Of a stretch of 64,000 bases of DNA, positions 38,217 to 47,482 are shown piece by piece. The position numbers and the translations under genes were made by a program. How positions within the stretch are numbered: position 1 is the stretch's first letter; each line of letters opens with the position of its first letter. The stretch is from contig JACQWO010000069.1 in the NCBI GenBank assembly GCA_016209225.1, positions 101,324 to 165,323 on the forward strand, written 5' to 3'. The notes under the pieces are model-generated. The model did no database searches, was not told the DNA's origin, and saw nothing but the letters and a program-made list of their open reading frames with translations. Source of the DNA: Desulfobacterales bacterium (GTDB lineage Bacteria > Desulfobacterota > UBA8473).

Positions 38217-38633
38217 TTAACAGGGTGTATCTACCCCCTTGATAATGGACTGGACTGTTGAAAGCAACTTTTCAGGATCTACCGGTTTTTCCATAAAGTA
38301 CGAGACCGGCCAGCTTTCGCCCAGTATATGCTGAAACCTTTCAGGACCATCTTCCGCCATCTTTTGTGTAAAGCCCGTTTCCAAAATGATGGGGATATTC
38401 CTATACTGGGGATCATCTCTGAGTTTGTATGCAAGATCGAATCCCTCTGTGTCTGTGCTCATCATAACGTCCAGGATGATGAGATCGGGTGTCTTTTCCT
38501 TAATCTTCGCATACCCTTCCTTTCCATTATAAGCGTATCTCACTGTAAAATCTTTGCTTTCCAGGATGATACGGAGAGAGTTAACTACATCCCTGTCATC
38601 CTCAATTATAAGTATGTCTCTTCCCGTGCTCAT
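38217..38633 (-). CDS. Response regulator receiver protein
   Basis: DILIIEDDRDVVNSLRIILE...DLIILDVMMSTDTEGFDLAYKL. Confidence 0.9.
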   Translation of the reverse strand: MSTGRDILIIEDDRDVVNSLRIILESKDFTVRYAYNGKEGYAKIKEKTPDLIILDVMMSTDTEGFDLAYKLRDDPQYRNIPIILETGFTQKMAEDGPERFQHILGESWPVSYFMEKPVDPEKLLSTVQSIIKGVDTPC

Positions 38634-38781
38634 TATGTTCCTCCTGTTTGGTGTTCATTGCCCCTCCTGTTTAGACATTCATGGTATCACAAAAAACTCA
38701 TTTTGTCAGTTTGTTTTTCAAGTTAAGTGCCTAAAGTGAGCTAAAGTTTAAAGTGCCTAAAGTTATTTAAAATGGAAATCC

Positions 38782-39261
38782 CTATGACCCCAAATCCCTG
38801 TCAAGAAATTTCACTATCTCAACAACTACCTCAAATACCCTATCTTCAACCTCTTTGGTAAGTCCCTCTCCGATGTCAAAATCCTCCCCCTGAACAGAAA
38901 TCATCCATGCCTCTGGACTTTCGTTATACAGAGATTGGAGAAGACCCAGGAGAAATGCCGGATTAAAATGGTGCGTCAGGTAGGATAAACTCCTGAGTTC
39001 AGGCTCCACCCTGGTCCATTCCCATCCCCCTCTCAATTCGTTCACAGCAGCATCAACAAATATAATTAAAGTTGCATCCTGTAGTTCGAAAACCAGGTCC
39101 GGCTCAAGTTGATGAAGGGCAAAAAAATGGATTCCCTCCTTGTGTTTGAATATATCTCTTAATTTTGTAACTGCATACTGACCTATTCCGTCGTCCCGGC
39201 GTTGGGGGTTGCCATAACCTATAATCCATATGGAAGATTGTTTGGTTTCCGCATTGGGCAC
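38782..39261 (-). CDS. Hydrogenase maturation protease (HoxW/HyaD-like)
   Basis: IWIIGYGNPQRRDDGIGQYAV; DATLIIFVDAA; HHFNPAFLLGL. Confidence 0.9.
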   Translation of the reverse strand: MPNAETKQSSIWIIGYGNPQRRDDGIGQYAVTKLRDIFKHKEGIHFFALHQLEPDLVFELQDATLIIFVDAAVNELRGGWEWTRVEPELRSLSYLTHHFNPAFLLGLLQSLYNESPEAWMISVQGEDFDIGEGLTKEVEDRVFEVVVEIVKFLDRDLGS

Positions 39262-39264
39262 GAC

Positions 39265-40695
39265 TCAGTCCCTTTGCACTTCATCTATAAGTTCTCCATT
39301 GAAATTGTATATCTGAATCTTAAGGGGCATCTTGCCAACAGCATGGGTTGCACACGACAGGCAAGGGTCGTAGCAGCGTATTGCCCCTTCAACCCGGTTT
39401 AACATCCCCTCCTCCACTTTGCCCTTGTGGATGTATTCCTTGGCTACAAGCTCAACGGAACGGTTCATGGCAATGTTGTTATGCCCTGTCGCAACAATTA
39501 AATTGGCCTTGGTAATCTTGCCGTACTTGTCCACTCCGTAGTGGTGAACGAGTATTCCCCGGGGAGCCTCGATGACTCCGATACCCTCATTGTTGGCCGG
39601 ACCAGTAGTGATCCTGATATCGGTGCCACAGATACCCGGATTTTTCAGGAGTTCCTCAGCCCGCTCCAGGCAGTAGAGAAGCTCAATCTGCCGGGCATAG
39701 TGGTAGAGGAGCGTACAGCCGAGGAGCCCTTTCTCTGTAAGCTTCCTGAAGTTCTCAAGCTCCTTGTTTGCCTTAGGGGTAGCAATTTTGGTCGCCGCAT
39801 TCACCCTAGCAAGGGGACCGACCCGGTAACAGCCCTTTGGGTAGCCCTGGGGTTTGTAGTAGGGGAACTTCATGTAGGACCATGGCTCAACCTTCTCGCC
39901 AATATAATCAAGGTAGTTGGCAGGATCGAACTCGACGAGCATCTTTCGGTTGCTGTCCACAATCCGCCAGTTGCCATCGTAGAGGGCGATACAGCCATCC
40001 TTATCCACGAGCCCCGCATAGTTCGACTCAAAGTTCGCAAACCGCTTCACTTCGTCCAGATTCTTCTCCTGCCACTCCTTCAAAAGATCAATGGCGAGCT
40101 GACATGTCCCGTATGCCTCATCGAAACCGGCAAGGAGCCGATCACGGTCAGATTCGTAAAGGGCGTTGGTCACCCCGCCGGGAACGGAGAATGCCGGGTG
40201 GACCTTCTTGCCGCCAAGGGCCTTGATGATCTCCTGACCGTACTTGCGGAGCTTGATACCCTTGACGGCCGCATCCGGGAATTTCCCGATCACTCCCACC
40301 ACGTTACGCACGGCGGGATCGGCATCCCATCCAAGGAGGAGGTCCGGGCTAGCCAGGTGAAAGAAGTGGAGGGCATGGGACTGGATGTATTGTCCCTTGT
40401 GCAGCAGTTTCCGCAGCAGATATGCGGTCTCCGGGATTTGGACCCCAAGGATTGCATCACATGCCTTAGCGGAAGCCAACTGATGACTCACAGGACAGAT
40501 ACCACATATCCTCTGGGTAATTATCGGCATCTCCTCAAAGGGTCTCCCCTGGCAGAATCGTTCATATCCCCTGAATTGAGTCACATGGAATCGGGTATCT
40601 GTTACCTCACCGTTACCGTCCAGAAAAATAGTGACCTTCCCATGCCCTTCTAATCGACTTATGGGGTCTATAGTTATCTTTTGTACTGTTGTCAT
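39265..40695 (-). CDS. [NiFe]-hydrogenase large subunit (HoxH/MvhA-like)
   Basis: DPISRLEGHGKVTIFLD, RICGICPVSHQLAS, C-terminal DPCLSCATHAVGKMPL with cleavable tail. Confidence 0.95.
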   Translation of the reverse strand: MTTVQKITIDPISRLEGHGKVTIFLDGNGEVTDTRFHVTQFRGYERFCQGRPFEEMPIITQRICGICPVSHQLASAKACDAILGVQIPETAYLLRKLLHKGQYIQSHALHFFHLASPDLLLGWDADPAVRNVVGVIGKFPDAAVKGIKLRKYGQEIIKALGGKKVHPAFSVPGGVTNALYESDRDRLLAGFDEAYGTCQLAIDLLKEWQEKNLDEVKRFANFESNYAGLVDKDGCIALYDGNWRIVDSNRKMLVEFDPANYLDYIGEKVEPWSYMKFPYYKPQGYPKGCYRVGPLARVNAATKIATPKANKELENFRKLTEKGLLGCTLLYHYARQIELLYCLERAEELLKNPGICGTDIRITTGPANNEGIGVIEAPRGILVHHYGVDKYGKITKANLIVATGHNNIAMNRSVELVAKEYIHKGKVEEGMLNRVEGAIRCYDPCLSCATHAVGKMPLKIQIYNFNGELIDEVQRD

Positions 40696-40707
40696 AAGGG
40701 TACCTCC

Positions 40708-41253
40708 TCAGTCAAAATGCATCATTTCGGTTGGAAGGACAGGTATCCTGCCCTGCAGGATCTCTGTCAAAGAATAGGCAATTGCCTCCGTGGAGGGTGG
40801 ACACCCTGGCACATATACATCGACCGGTACTACCCCATTAACCGGGAGTACTTTATCCAGAAGGGGGGGGATATCTTCATGCATGGGAATCGCCCCTTCC
40901 ACGGTGCTTTCAGTTTCGATGTAGCCATACCTCAGCACCTCATCCTTAGGGATCCAGTTGCGTAAAGTGTTAATGCCACCAAAGACTGCACAGTCTCCCC
41001 ATGCAATAAGTATCTTGCAAGATTTCCTAAGTTTCTCGGCAATCTCTACCTGTTCTTCGTTTCCAATGCCACCCTCAATAATACCAACGGTAACCTCCTG
41101 AAAGTCAAAATTCTTGAAGTCGGTAATGGGGGTAACAGTTAGATCTACAGCCGAAAGAATATCCAATAGGCCTTCATCCAGATCCAGAAAGGACATATGG
41201 CATCCTGCACATCCCTCTAACCATACTGTTGCTACTTTTGGCTTTCCCATCAA
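40708..41253 (-). CDS. [NiFe]-hydrogenase small subunit (HoxY-like)
   Basis: VWLEGCAGCHMSFLD, IAWGDCAVFGGI, VYVPGCPPSTEAI. Confidence 0.95.
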   Translation of the reverse strand: MMGKPKVATVWLEGCAGCHMSFLDLDEGLLDILSAVDLTVTPITDFKNFDFQEVTVGIIEGGIGNEEQVEIAEKLRKSCKILIAWGDCAVFGGINTLRNWIPKDEVLRYGYIETESTVEGAIPMHEDIPPLLDKVLPVNGVVPVDVYVPGCPPSTEAIAYSLTEILQGRIPVLPTEMMHFD

Positions 41254-41288
41254 TAAACCTCCATTCCTGGTGTTCCGTGTCGGTGTCG

Positions 41289-41341
41289 GTAGGGGCGGGG
41301 TTATTCCCGCCCGCTAGGGACGGGAATAACCCCGCCCCTAC
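41289..41341. repeat. Perfect 21-bp-arm hairpin between hydrogenase genes
   Basis: GTAGGGGCGGGGTTATTCCCG - loop - CGGGAATAACCCCGCCCCTAC. Confidence 0.9.
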
Positions 41342-43401
41342 TAATACATTAAAAATGGACCAAGTTCCATCTCTTTTTCTACCTTTTTACGTAGTTCCTT
41401 CCATGTTTTGAAGTCAGGACGAAATTTGGTTCGGTCAGCCAGAGCCACCATGGTTTGCCATGACCCCTTTACTCCTTCGGGAGGATTAAGTACCTTTTCC
41501 CTGTAGCTGAATTCTATGCCGTCCAGAGAGGTATATGTTCCATCCTCCTCTATCCAGAGGGGTTTTGGAATAATGACATGGGCCTTATCAGCCAGTGTCT
41601 CCGGGAAATAGGGGCTCATAACACCAAGAAAATCAAGTCCACTGAAGCGATCCGGAAGGTCTGAACTTAAGGTTTCTTCTCCACCCAGAAGCATAAGTCC
41701 GCCCCTCCATTTGTCTTTGCCATTTATCCCTTTACGGGAAGAAAGTCCCAGCCTCCATGCTCCAGCACTGTTTCCCTCCGGCTTCAGGATAATAAGCCTC
41801 AGGGTGTTCTCAGGAAGAAGACCCTTGAAAAGAGCCAGCTTTATGAGAGGTATCAGCCCTGATGGATCATCAGTGCCAGTCAATGCCTCTCCTGCAATAA
41901 TTATGGGATTGTATGATTTGGCAAATATCCTCACCATGTCATAGAAGGTTCCTCTGTCTTCCCAATTCAGACCTTCCCCTTTTAGCAGGCCTGGCACATC
42001 TGCCCTTTCCACTTCACGGGAAGATTCTTTAGCAGAAGCAATGACTTCCTCCAAAAGGGCTTTGATAAATAAGGGTTCTTTACCATTCCTCGGTGATAGG
42101 TATAAGGACGTCCATGGACGCATAAAATCTGTTTTTCCTATGATAGCCAGTTTAACACCTTTCTCCATGACACATCTGTGTATAAGGGATGAGATGAGGG
42201 GCTGACTTTTATAGGGGTCTGCACCTACTGCCAGGATGAAATCGGATTCAAGGATACTCTTCCATGATGCCTCCTTGAAAGTCTTTCCCACGTCCTCCAT
42301 TGCCCTTGAAATGGTTCTCATGTGGTCTCCGTCCAGGGTATCTATGTAGCCGGAAGCCCAGCCCCCGGACATGATATCCCTGAAGAGAACAAGTTCCTCA
42401 TTGGAACATCGGCTTGATGCAAGCCCGAAGATAGCCTTACCACTGTATGTATCCCTGATAGTACCTAGCTTCTCAGCTACTAAGTCAAGGGCATTTTGCC
42501 ATGTCTCTTCTGCCCATGTCCCATCCTTCCTTCGAACCCTGGGCTGAAGGAGGCGTGTTCCAATCGTCTTAAAGGGTTCAAATCTCCCCTTATAGCATAG
42601 TTGCCCAAGGTCTGGGCTTCCGCCATTTAGAGAAAGCTTGCCTTCAATCTTCAGCAGGTTGTTATCCTTGACAAAATGGAGCGTTGGGCATAGTAATCCA
42701 CACTGGGGGCAAAAGGAGTCAACAGTCTCCCAGTCCTTTGTGTGTCCTTTAACCGCATAATGTGTCCTATAGCGATTGTATATTGCCCCTGTTGGGCACA
42801 CCTGCATGCATACACCGCAAGAATAGCAGGTGGATTCTCCTCTTTCTTCATTGAGGTCCAGACCGATAAGGGAATCAGGGCCCCTATTTTGAAAATTCAG
42901 CACATAGGCTCCTGCTATCTCCTGGCATCCCCTGATGCACCTTCCGCATAAGACACAACGATTATGGTCTATGGCCATGTATTCACTTGTTATATCAACG
43001 GGAAATGCCTGGTAGGAAGAAGAGACAGTGAGATGGTCCATCTGCATCTCATAGGCCAGACTCTGGAGCTCACAATCTCCACTCTGGGCGCAGAACATGC
43101 AGTAATGGTTTCTCTCGGCAAACATGAACTCAAGGATGGTTCGTCTGGCTTCGATGATCCGATCGTTGGATGTGACCACCCCCATCCCTTCTCTAACGGG
43201 CATCACGCAGCTGGCAACCAGTCTGGGAGCCCCATCTGCTTCCACCACGCAGAGCCTACACCCCCCCCAATTGGAGAGGCAAGGATGGTGGCAGAGGGTG
43301 GGAATACGAATGCCGTTTTGCTGCGCTGCATCCAGGATTGTCGTACCTTCGTCTACCACTATCTCTCTTTCGTCAATCTTCAGATTTACCTTCTTCTCCA
43401 T
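41341..43401 (-). CDS. NuoG/HoxU-like iron-sulfur subunit with molybdopterin-oxidoreductase-like C-terminal region
   Basis: [2Fe-2S] CHHPCLSNWGGCRLCVVE; His-Cys region; CVLCGRCIRGCQE; CYSCGVCMQVCPTGAIYN; FCPQCGLLCPTLHFVKDNNLLKIEG. Confidence 0.92.
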   Translation of the reverse strand: MEKKVNLKIDEREIVVDEGTTILDAAQQNGIRIPTLCHHPCLSNWGGCRLCVVEADGAPRLVASCVMPVREGMGVVTSNDRIIEARRTILEFMFAERNHYCMFCAQSGDCELQSLAYEMQMDHLTVSSSYQAFPVDITSEYMAIDHNRCVLCGRCIRGCQEIAGAYVLNFQNRGPDSLIGLDLNEERGESTCYSCGVCMQVCPTGAIYNRYRTHYAVKGHTKDWETVDSFCPQCGLLCPTLHFVKDNNLLKIEGKLSLNGGSPDLGQLCYKGRFEPFKTIGTRLLQPRVRRKDGTWAEETWQNALDLVAEKLGTIRDTYSGKAIFGLASSRCSNEELVLFRDIMSGGWASGYIDTLDGDHMRTISRAMEDVGKTFKEASWKSILESDFILAVGADPYKSQPLISSLIHRCVMEKGVKLAIIGKTDFMRPWTSLYLSPRNGKEPLFIKALLEEVIASAKESSREVERADVPGLLKGEGLNWEDRGTFYDMVRIFAKSYNPIIIAGEALTGTDDPSGLIPLIKLALFKGLLPENTLRLIILKPEGNSAGAWRLGLSSRKGINGKDKWRGGLMLLGGEETLSSDLPDRFSGLDFLGVMSPYFPETLADKAHVIIPKPLWIEEDGTYTSLDGIEFSYREKVLNPPEGVKGSWQTMVALADRTKFRPDFKTWKELRKKVEKEMELGPFLMY

Positions 43402-43419
43402 TGGATATCCTCCAAAATT

Positions 43420-46400
43420 TTACATTGTTTCAATATCGCACCGCAGACACCGACGTGCCTCTTCCATAGCAATTTTGCTTGAAAACCCCATCTCTACTTC
43501 TTTAAAATTTCCAATTCTTTCTGCCGCAGGGATTTCTGGAACAGGAGTCCTTGGCATCTCCGGGGTCTCCTCATCGATTACCATGGGAATCTCTATCTCA
43601 TCCTCAAGGGGTGGTATATACGGAGGCTCTGTATAACGCTTCCTGACAGCAGCATCTATCTCATTGGCAGCATGATGACCTGCTGCTATTGCTTCCACAA
43701 CCGTAGCAGGACCTGTAACCGCATCTCCCCCCCCAAAGATCATTGAATCACTGACACATGTCTGTGTGCCTTTCTTTATCTCCAGAAGCCCTCTCTTAGA
43801 GATTTTGGGGTCGTCTTTTTCGGCAGGGAAAGGGAAAACCGGCTGCTGGCCAATTGCAACAAGCGCCTGGTCCACATCCAGGGAAAACTCAGCTCCTGGT
43901 ACAGGCAGAGGTCTTCTTCTGCCACTGGCATCAAATTCACCCAGAGACATCCTCTGGCAGATGACCTTCTGCACATGGCCATTCTCACTCAAAAACCTGA
44001 TTGGAGCCACAAGATATTCGATCTTTACCCCTTCCTCTTCGGCAGCCTGTATCTCTTCTTCCTGAGCCGGCATATCCTGACGAAGTCTGCGATAAAGTAT
44101 GGTAACCTCTTTTGCGCCACACCTCAGGGCAGAGCGTGAAGCATCGATAGCCGAATTGCCCCCTCCAATAACTGCCACACGTTTTCCTGTCTTCGGCTTT
44201 TTTCCCAGGTTGAGTTCTCGAAGGTATTCTACGGCTCCCCAGATACCTTCAAGATCTTCGCCGTCCGCGTCAACCTGGGTGCTCCGCTGAGCTCCAATAG
44301 CCAGATAGATGGCATCGAACTCCTTTTTAACCTGGTCCCATGAGATATCCCTGCCTACTTTTGTGTTGCATCGGAGTTCCACACCCAGGGCCAGGATATC
44401 TTCGATCTCAGCTCTCAGGACATCTCTGGGAAGCCGATATTCCGGGATGCCCCATCGGAGCATGCCTCCTGGTTCTGGAAGCTCCTCGAAAACAACTACC
44501 GCACAACCCCTCAGAATAAGGTCTTTAGCAGCGGTCATACCAGAGGGACCAGCACCGATAACTGCAATCCTTCCTTTCCTGGTTACAGGTACCCTGTTTA
44601 CAGGCGGCCTCCTGGTATTATCCGTAATAAACCGCTTAAGGTACTTTATGTTCACGGGTTCATCCAGGGTGGACCGCCTGCACTTGAATTCGCACTTGTG
44701 GTCGCATACCCTGCCACAGACACTGGGGAATGGGTTGGTTCTGAGAAGGATTTTATAGGCATCGTCTAACCGCTCAGCCCGAACCAAGGCAATATAACCT
44801 GGGATATCCATCCCCAGGGGGCAGGTGTGCTGGCATGGGGATTTAAAAAAGGCCGAACACACTACGGCAGGGCAACGCTTTTCACGAATATGCGCCTCGT
44901 ATTCGTCCCTAAAGTAACGGAGAGTGGAAAGCACGGGGTTGGGAGCCGTCTGTCCCAGTCCGCACAGGGCTGTATTCTGAACGATAGAAGCCCATCGCTC
45001 AAGGGTCTCTATGTCTCCCACCTCGCCTTTGCCCTCGCATATTCCGGTCAATATCTCCAGCATCTTCTTCGTGCCCACCCGACATGGTGTGCATTTGCCA
45101 CAGGACTCTTCCTGGCAGAATTCCATGAAAAATCTGGCCACATCTACTATACATTTATCTTCGTTCATAACGATCATGCCGCCAGAGCCAACGATTGCTC
45201 CAAGCTGGGTAATCGTTTCATAATCGACCGGTGCGTTCAAATGCTGGGCGGGTATACATCCTCCGGATGGTCCACCCAACTGAACAGACTTGAACCTTTT
45301 TCCTTCGGAGATCCCCCCCCCTATATCATGGACGATAGTCCCTATAGACGTTCCCATGGGCACTTCTACCAGTCCTACATTATTCACATCTCCTGTAAGG
45401 GCAAAGACCTTTGTCCCTTTACTTCTCAAGGTACCAAGACCGGCATACCATTTTCCTCCATTAAGGATTATCTGGGGTATGCTTGCCAGGGTCTCTACGT
45501 TATTCAGAACCGTCGGTTTTTTCCACAGGCCCTGTATGGCAGGGAAGGGGGGTCTGGGCCTGGGCATACCCCTTTTCCCCTCGATGGAGGTCATAAGCGC
45601 TGTCTCTTCTCCACACACAAATGCCCCTGCTCCACGGTAAACCTCCAGATCAAAACTAAACCCGGACCCAAGGATATCCTCTCCAAGGAGGCCATATCCC
45701 CTTGCCTGATCAATGGCAAGGTTCAGCGTCTTTACGGCAAGAGGATATTCCGCGCGGCAGTAAATATAGCCCTGCTTGGCCCCGATGGCCTTAGCTGCTA
45801 TGATCATCCCTTCAAGTACTGCATGAGGGTCTGACTCCAGGACACAACGATCCATAAAGGCTCCGGGGTCCCCTTCGTCGGCATTACAAAGGACATATTT
45901 GACATCTCCGCGGGATCTTGCGCAAAACTCCCATTTCATTCCGGTGGGGAACCCTGCGCCTCCCCGACCTCTAATCCCTGACACCTTAACTTCCTTAATG
46001 ATTTCATCAGAACTCATCTGGTACAGTGCCCTGGCAGCCGCAAAATATCCATCCATGGCTATGTATTCTTCTATCTTCTCTGCCTGGATCAGACCACGAT
46101 TCCTCATGACACGCAGTTCCTGCAAGCCAAAGAATGGAATCTGCTGAATCGGAGGTATTGCCTCGCTTTTCGGAGATGGAGGGCCCTCGAATGCTTTCTC
46201 CTTTTGTTCCCAACCTCTAGAAAATGCCCATTCCAGGATTACCTGGCTTCCCAATACGTGCCTTTGGAAGATTTGGCGTGCTTTTTCTTCGTCCACTTCT
46301 GCATATTTTATAGACTCTTCGCCAAGTCTATCTATAGTGACAAGGGGTTCACGGTTGCAGATGCCTGCACAACCAGATGTGGTTATGAGGATGTCAGTTC

Positions 46401-46578
46401 TCCCAGAGGAGTTGAGTTCTTCCCTGAGGGTTGCCAAAACATTCTCTGCGCCAGAGGCGATCCCGCATGTGCCCATGTGGACTGTTATGCGGCAGGTGTA
46501 CCCTTCAGCATCCAGTACCGAGAACCTGAGGACAGCCCCCCTTATCCTATAAAGATCCTCTATCTTCAGCTTTTGCAT
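43420..46578 (-). CDS. HoxF/NuoF flavoprotein fused to GltD-like NAD(P)H:acceptor oxidoreductase
   Basis: NuoF GIRGRGGAGFPTGMKWEFC, ADEGDPGAFMDR, ESCGKCTPCRVGTKKM; C-terminal SPCQHTCPLGMDIPGYIALV, IAVIGAGPSGMTAAKDLILRGCAVVVFEELPEPGGMLRWGIPEYRLP. Confidence 0.95.
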   Translation of the reverse strand: MQKLKIEDLYRIRGAVLRFSVLDAEGYTCRITVHMGTCGIASGAENVLATLREELNSSGRTDILITTSGCAGICNREPLVTIDRLGEESIKYAEVDEEKARQIFQRHVLGSQVILEWAFSRGWEQKEKAFEGPPSPKSEAIPPIQQIPFFGLQELRVMRNRGLIQAEKIEEYIAMDGYFAAARALYQMSSDEIIKEVKVSGIRGRGGAGFPTGMKWEFCARSRGDVKYVLCNADEGDPGAFMDRCVLESDPHAVLEGMIIAAKAIGAKQGYIYCRAEYPLAVKTLNLAIDQARGYGLLGEDILGSGFSFDLEVYRGAGAFVCGEETALMTSIEGKRGMPRPRPPFPAIQGLWKKPTVLNNVETLASIPQIILNGGKWYAGLGTLRSKGTKVFALTGDVNNVGLVEVPMGTSIGTIVHDIGGGISEGKRFKSVQLGGPSGGCIPAQHLNAPVDYETITQLGAIVGSGGMIVMNEDKCIVDVARFFMEFCQEESCGKCTPCRVGTKKMLEILTGICEGKGEVGDIETLERWASIVQNTALCGLGQTAPNPVLSTLRYFRDEYEAHIREKRCPAVVCSAFFKSPCQHTCPLGMDIPGYIALVRAERLDDAYKILLRTNPFPSVCGRVCDHKCEFKCRRSTLDEPVNIKYLKRFITDNTRRPPVNRVPVTRKGRIAVIGAGPSGMTAAKDLILRGCAVVVFEELPEPGGMLRWGIPEYRLPRDVLRAEIEDILALGVELRCNTKVGRDISWDQVKKEFDAIYLAIGAQRSTQVDADGEDLEGIWGAVEYLRELNLGKKPKTGKRVAVIGGGNSAIDASRSALRCGAKEVTILYRRLRQDMPAQEEEIQAAEEEGVKIEYLVAPIRFLSENGHVQKVICQRMSLGEFDASGRRRPLPVPGAEFSLDVDQALVAIGQQPVFPFPAEKDDPKISKRGLLEIKKGTQTCVSDSMIFGGGDAVTGPATVVEAIAAGHHAANEIDAAVRKRYTEPPYIPPLEDEIEIPMVIDEETPEMPRTPVPEIPAAERIGNFKEVEMGFSSKIAMEEARRCLRCDIETM

Positions 46579-46597
46579 AAGTAAACTCCTTCTTTAA

Positions 46598-47101
46598 TTA
46601 ATCATAATCTTCTAAGATGTCAGATATCTTTGTTGGTTTAACCTGCTTAAATGTATTATTATCGATAACCATTGTTGGGGCAAGACCACAGGCACCAATA
46701 CAACGGACAGTGTCCAGGGAAAAACGCCTGTCATCTGTAGTACTTCCAGGGCCAACCCCTAGAATTCCAGAAAGTTTTTCCATGTTTCTTTTGCCCCCTC
46801 TGACATAACAGGCCGTTCCAAGACAGACCCTCACAGTATGCCTTCCCTTCGGGACCATCGTAAAAAAAGAATAAAAGGTGATAACCCCATAGACTTCGCT
46901 AAAAGGAATCCTGAGACCGATGGCGATCCTTCTCTGTATGGATTTAGGAAGATACCCAATGGCCTCCTGTATCTCCTCCAGCGCAGGGATCAGCGCCCCA
47001 GGTTTTCTAGCGTATCGCTCGATGATGGTGTCTACAGAAGCTATATCTTCTGCAGAAAATTCTTGTTCCTCAACTATTTCTGACGTCGCCTTCTCCACCA
47101 C
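46598..47101 (-). CDS. HoxE/NuoE-like [2Fe-2S] subunit
   Basis: GVITFYSFFTMVPKGRHTVRVCLGTACYVRG ... TVRCIGACGLAPTMVIDNNTF. Confidence 0.94.
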   Translation of the reverse strand: MVEKATSEIVEEQEFSAEDIASVDTIIERYARKPGALIPALEEIQEAIGYLPKSIQRRIAIGLRIPFSEVYGVITFYSFFTMVPKGRHTVRVCLGTACYVRGGKRNMEKLSGILGVGPGSTTDDRRFSLDTVRCIGACGLAPTMVIDNNTFKQVKPTKISDILEDYD

Positions 47102-47140
47102 AGAAATTACCTCCTTTTAAGAAGTTATATGTAAAATCCT

Positions 47141-47314
47141 CTGTCTTTTTTGAACTCAAGAATTGTGCCAAAAGGGAAAAGTATTTGATGAAAAAATAAC
47201 CAGTTGAAAAGACAGGGTAAATTGTTCGCCAACTATAAACAAGGGAAAAGGATTAGATGGGGAAACGGACTTTCTTGTAAACATCCAGGTTACACCCTGT
47301 CAACTGGCGATTGC
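47141..47314. repeat. ~175-bp dispersed repeat copy A (upstream of hoxE)
   Basis: High identity with 56221-56398, e.g. AACTATAAACAAGGGAAAAGGATTAGATGGGGAAACGG and TTGTAAACATCCAGGTTACACC. Confidence 0.92.
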
Positions 47315-47323
47315 CTTTTAGGG

Positions 47324-47436
47324 AACTACTCAGGTAGATAGACTGAAGTTTAGGCTATAGACTATTAGCCTACTTCAGCCTACAGCTTACAGACTATTAG
47401 GCTACTACAGTCTTCAGCCTAAACACCTGAGTAGTT
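47324..47436. repeat. Palindromic element with ACTACTCAGG ends and TTCAGCCTA word interior
   Basis: AACTACTCAGGTAGATAGACTGAAGTTTAGGC ... ACTACAGTCTTCAGCCTAAACACCTGAGTAGTT. Confidence 0.85.
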
Positions 47437-47482
47437 ACTGGCGTTTTATACAAACCGAAAAGGCATTGGGGCAGAAACCTGT

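Noticed and set aside
39541-40653. 370-aa plus-strand ORF
   Set aside because: Fully antisense to the hydrogenase large-subunit gene; no protein-family signal; high-GC frame shadow.
44827-45834. 335-aa plus-strand ORF
   Set aside because: Antisense to the HoxF-GltD gene with clear domain motifs; shadow ORF.
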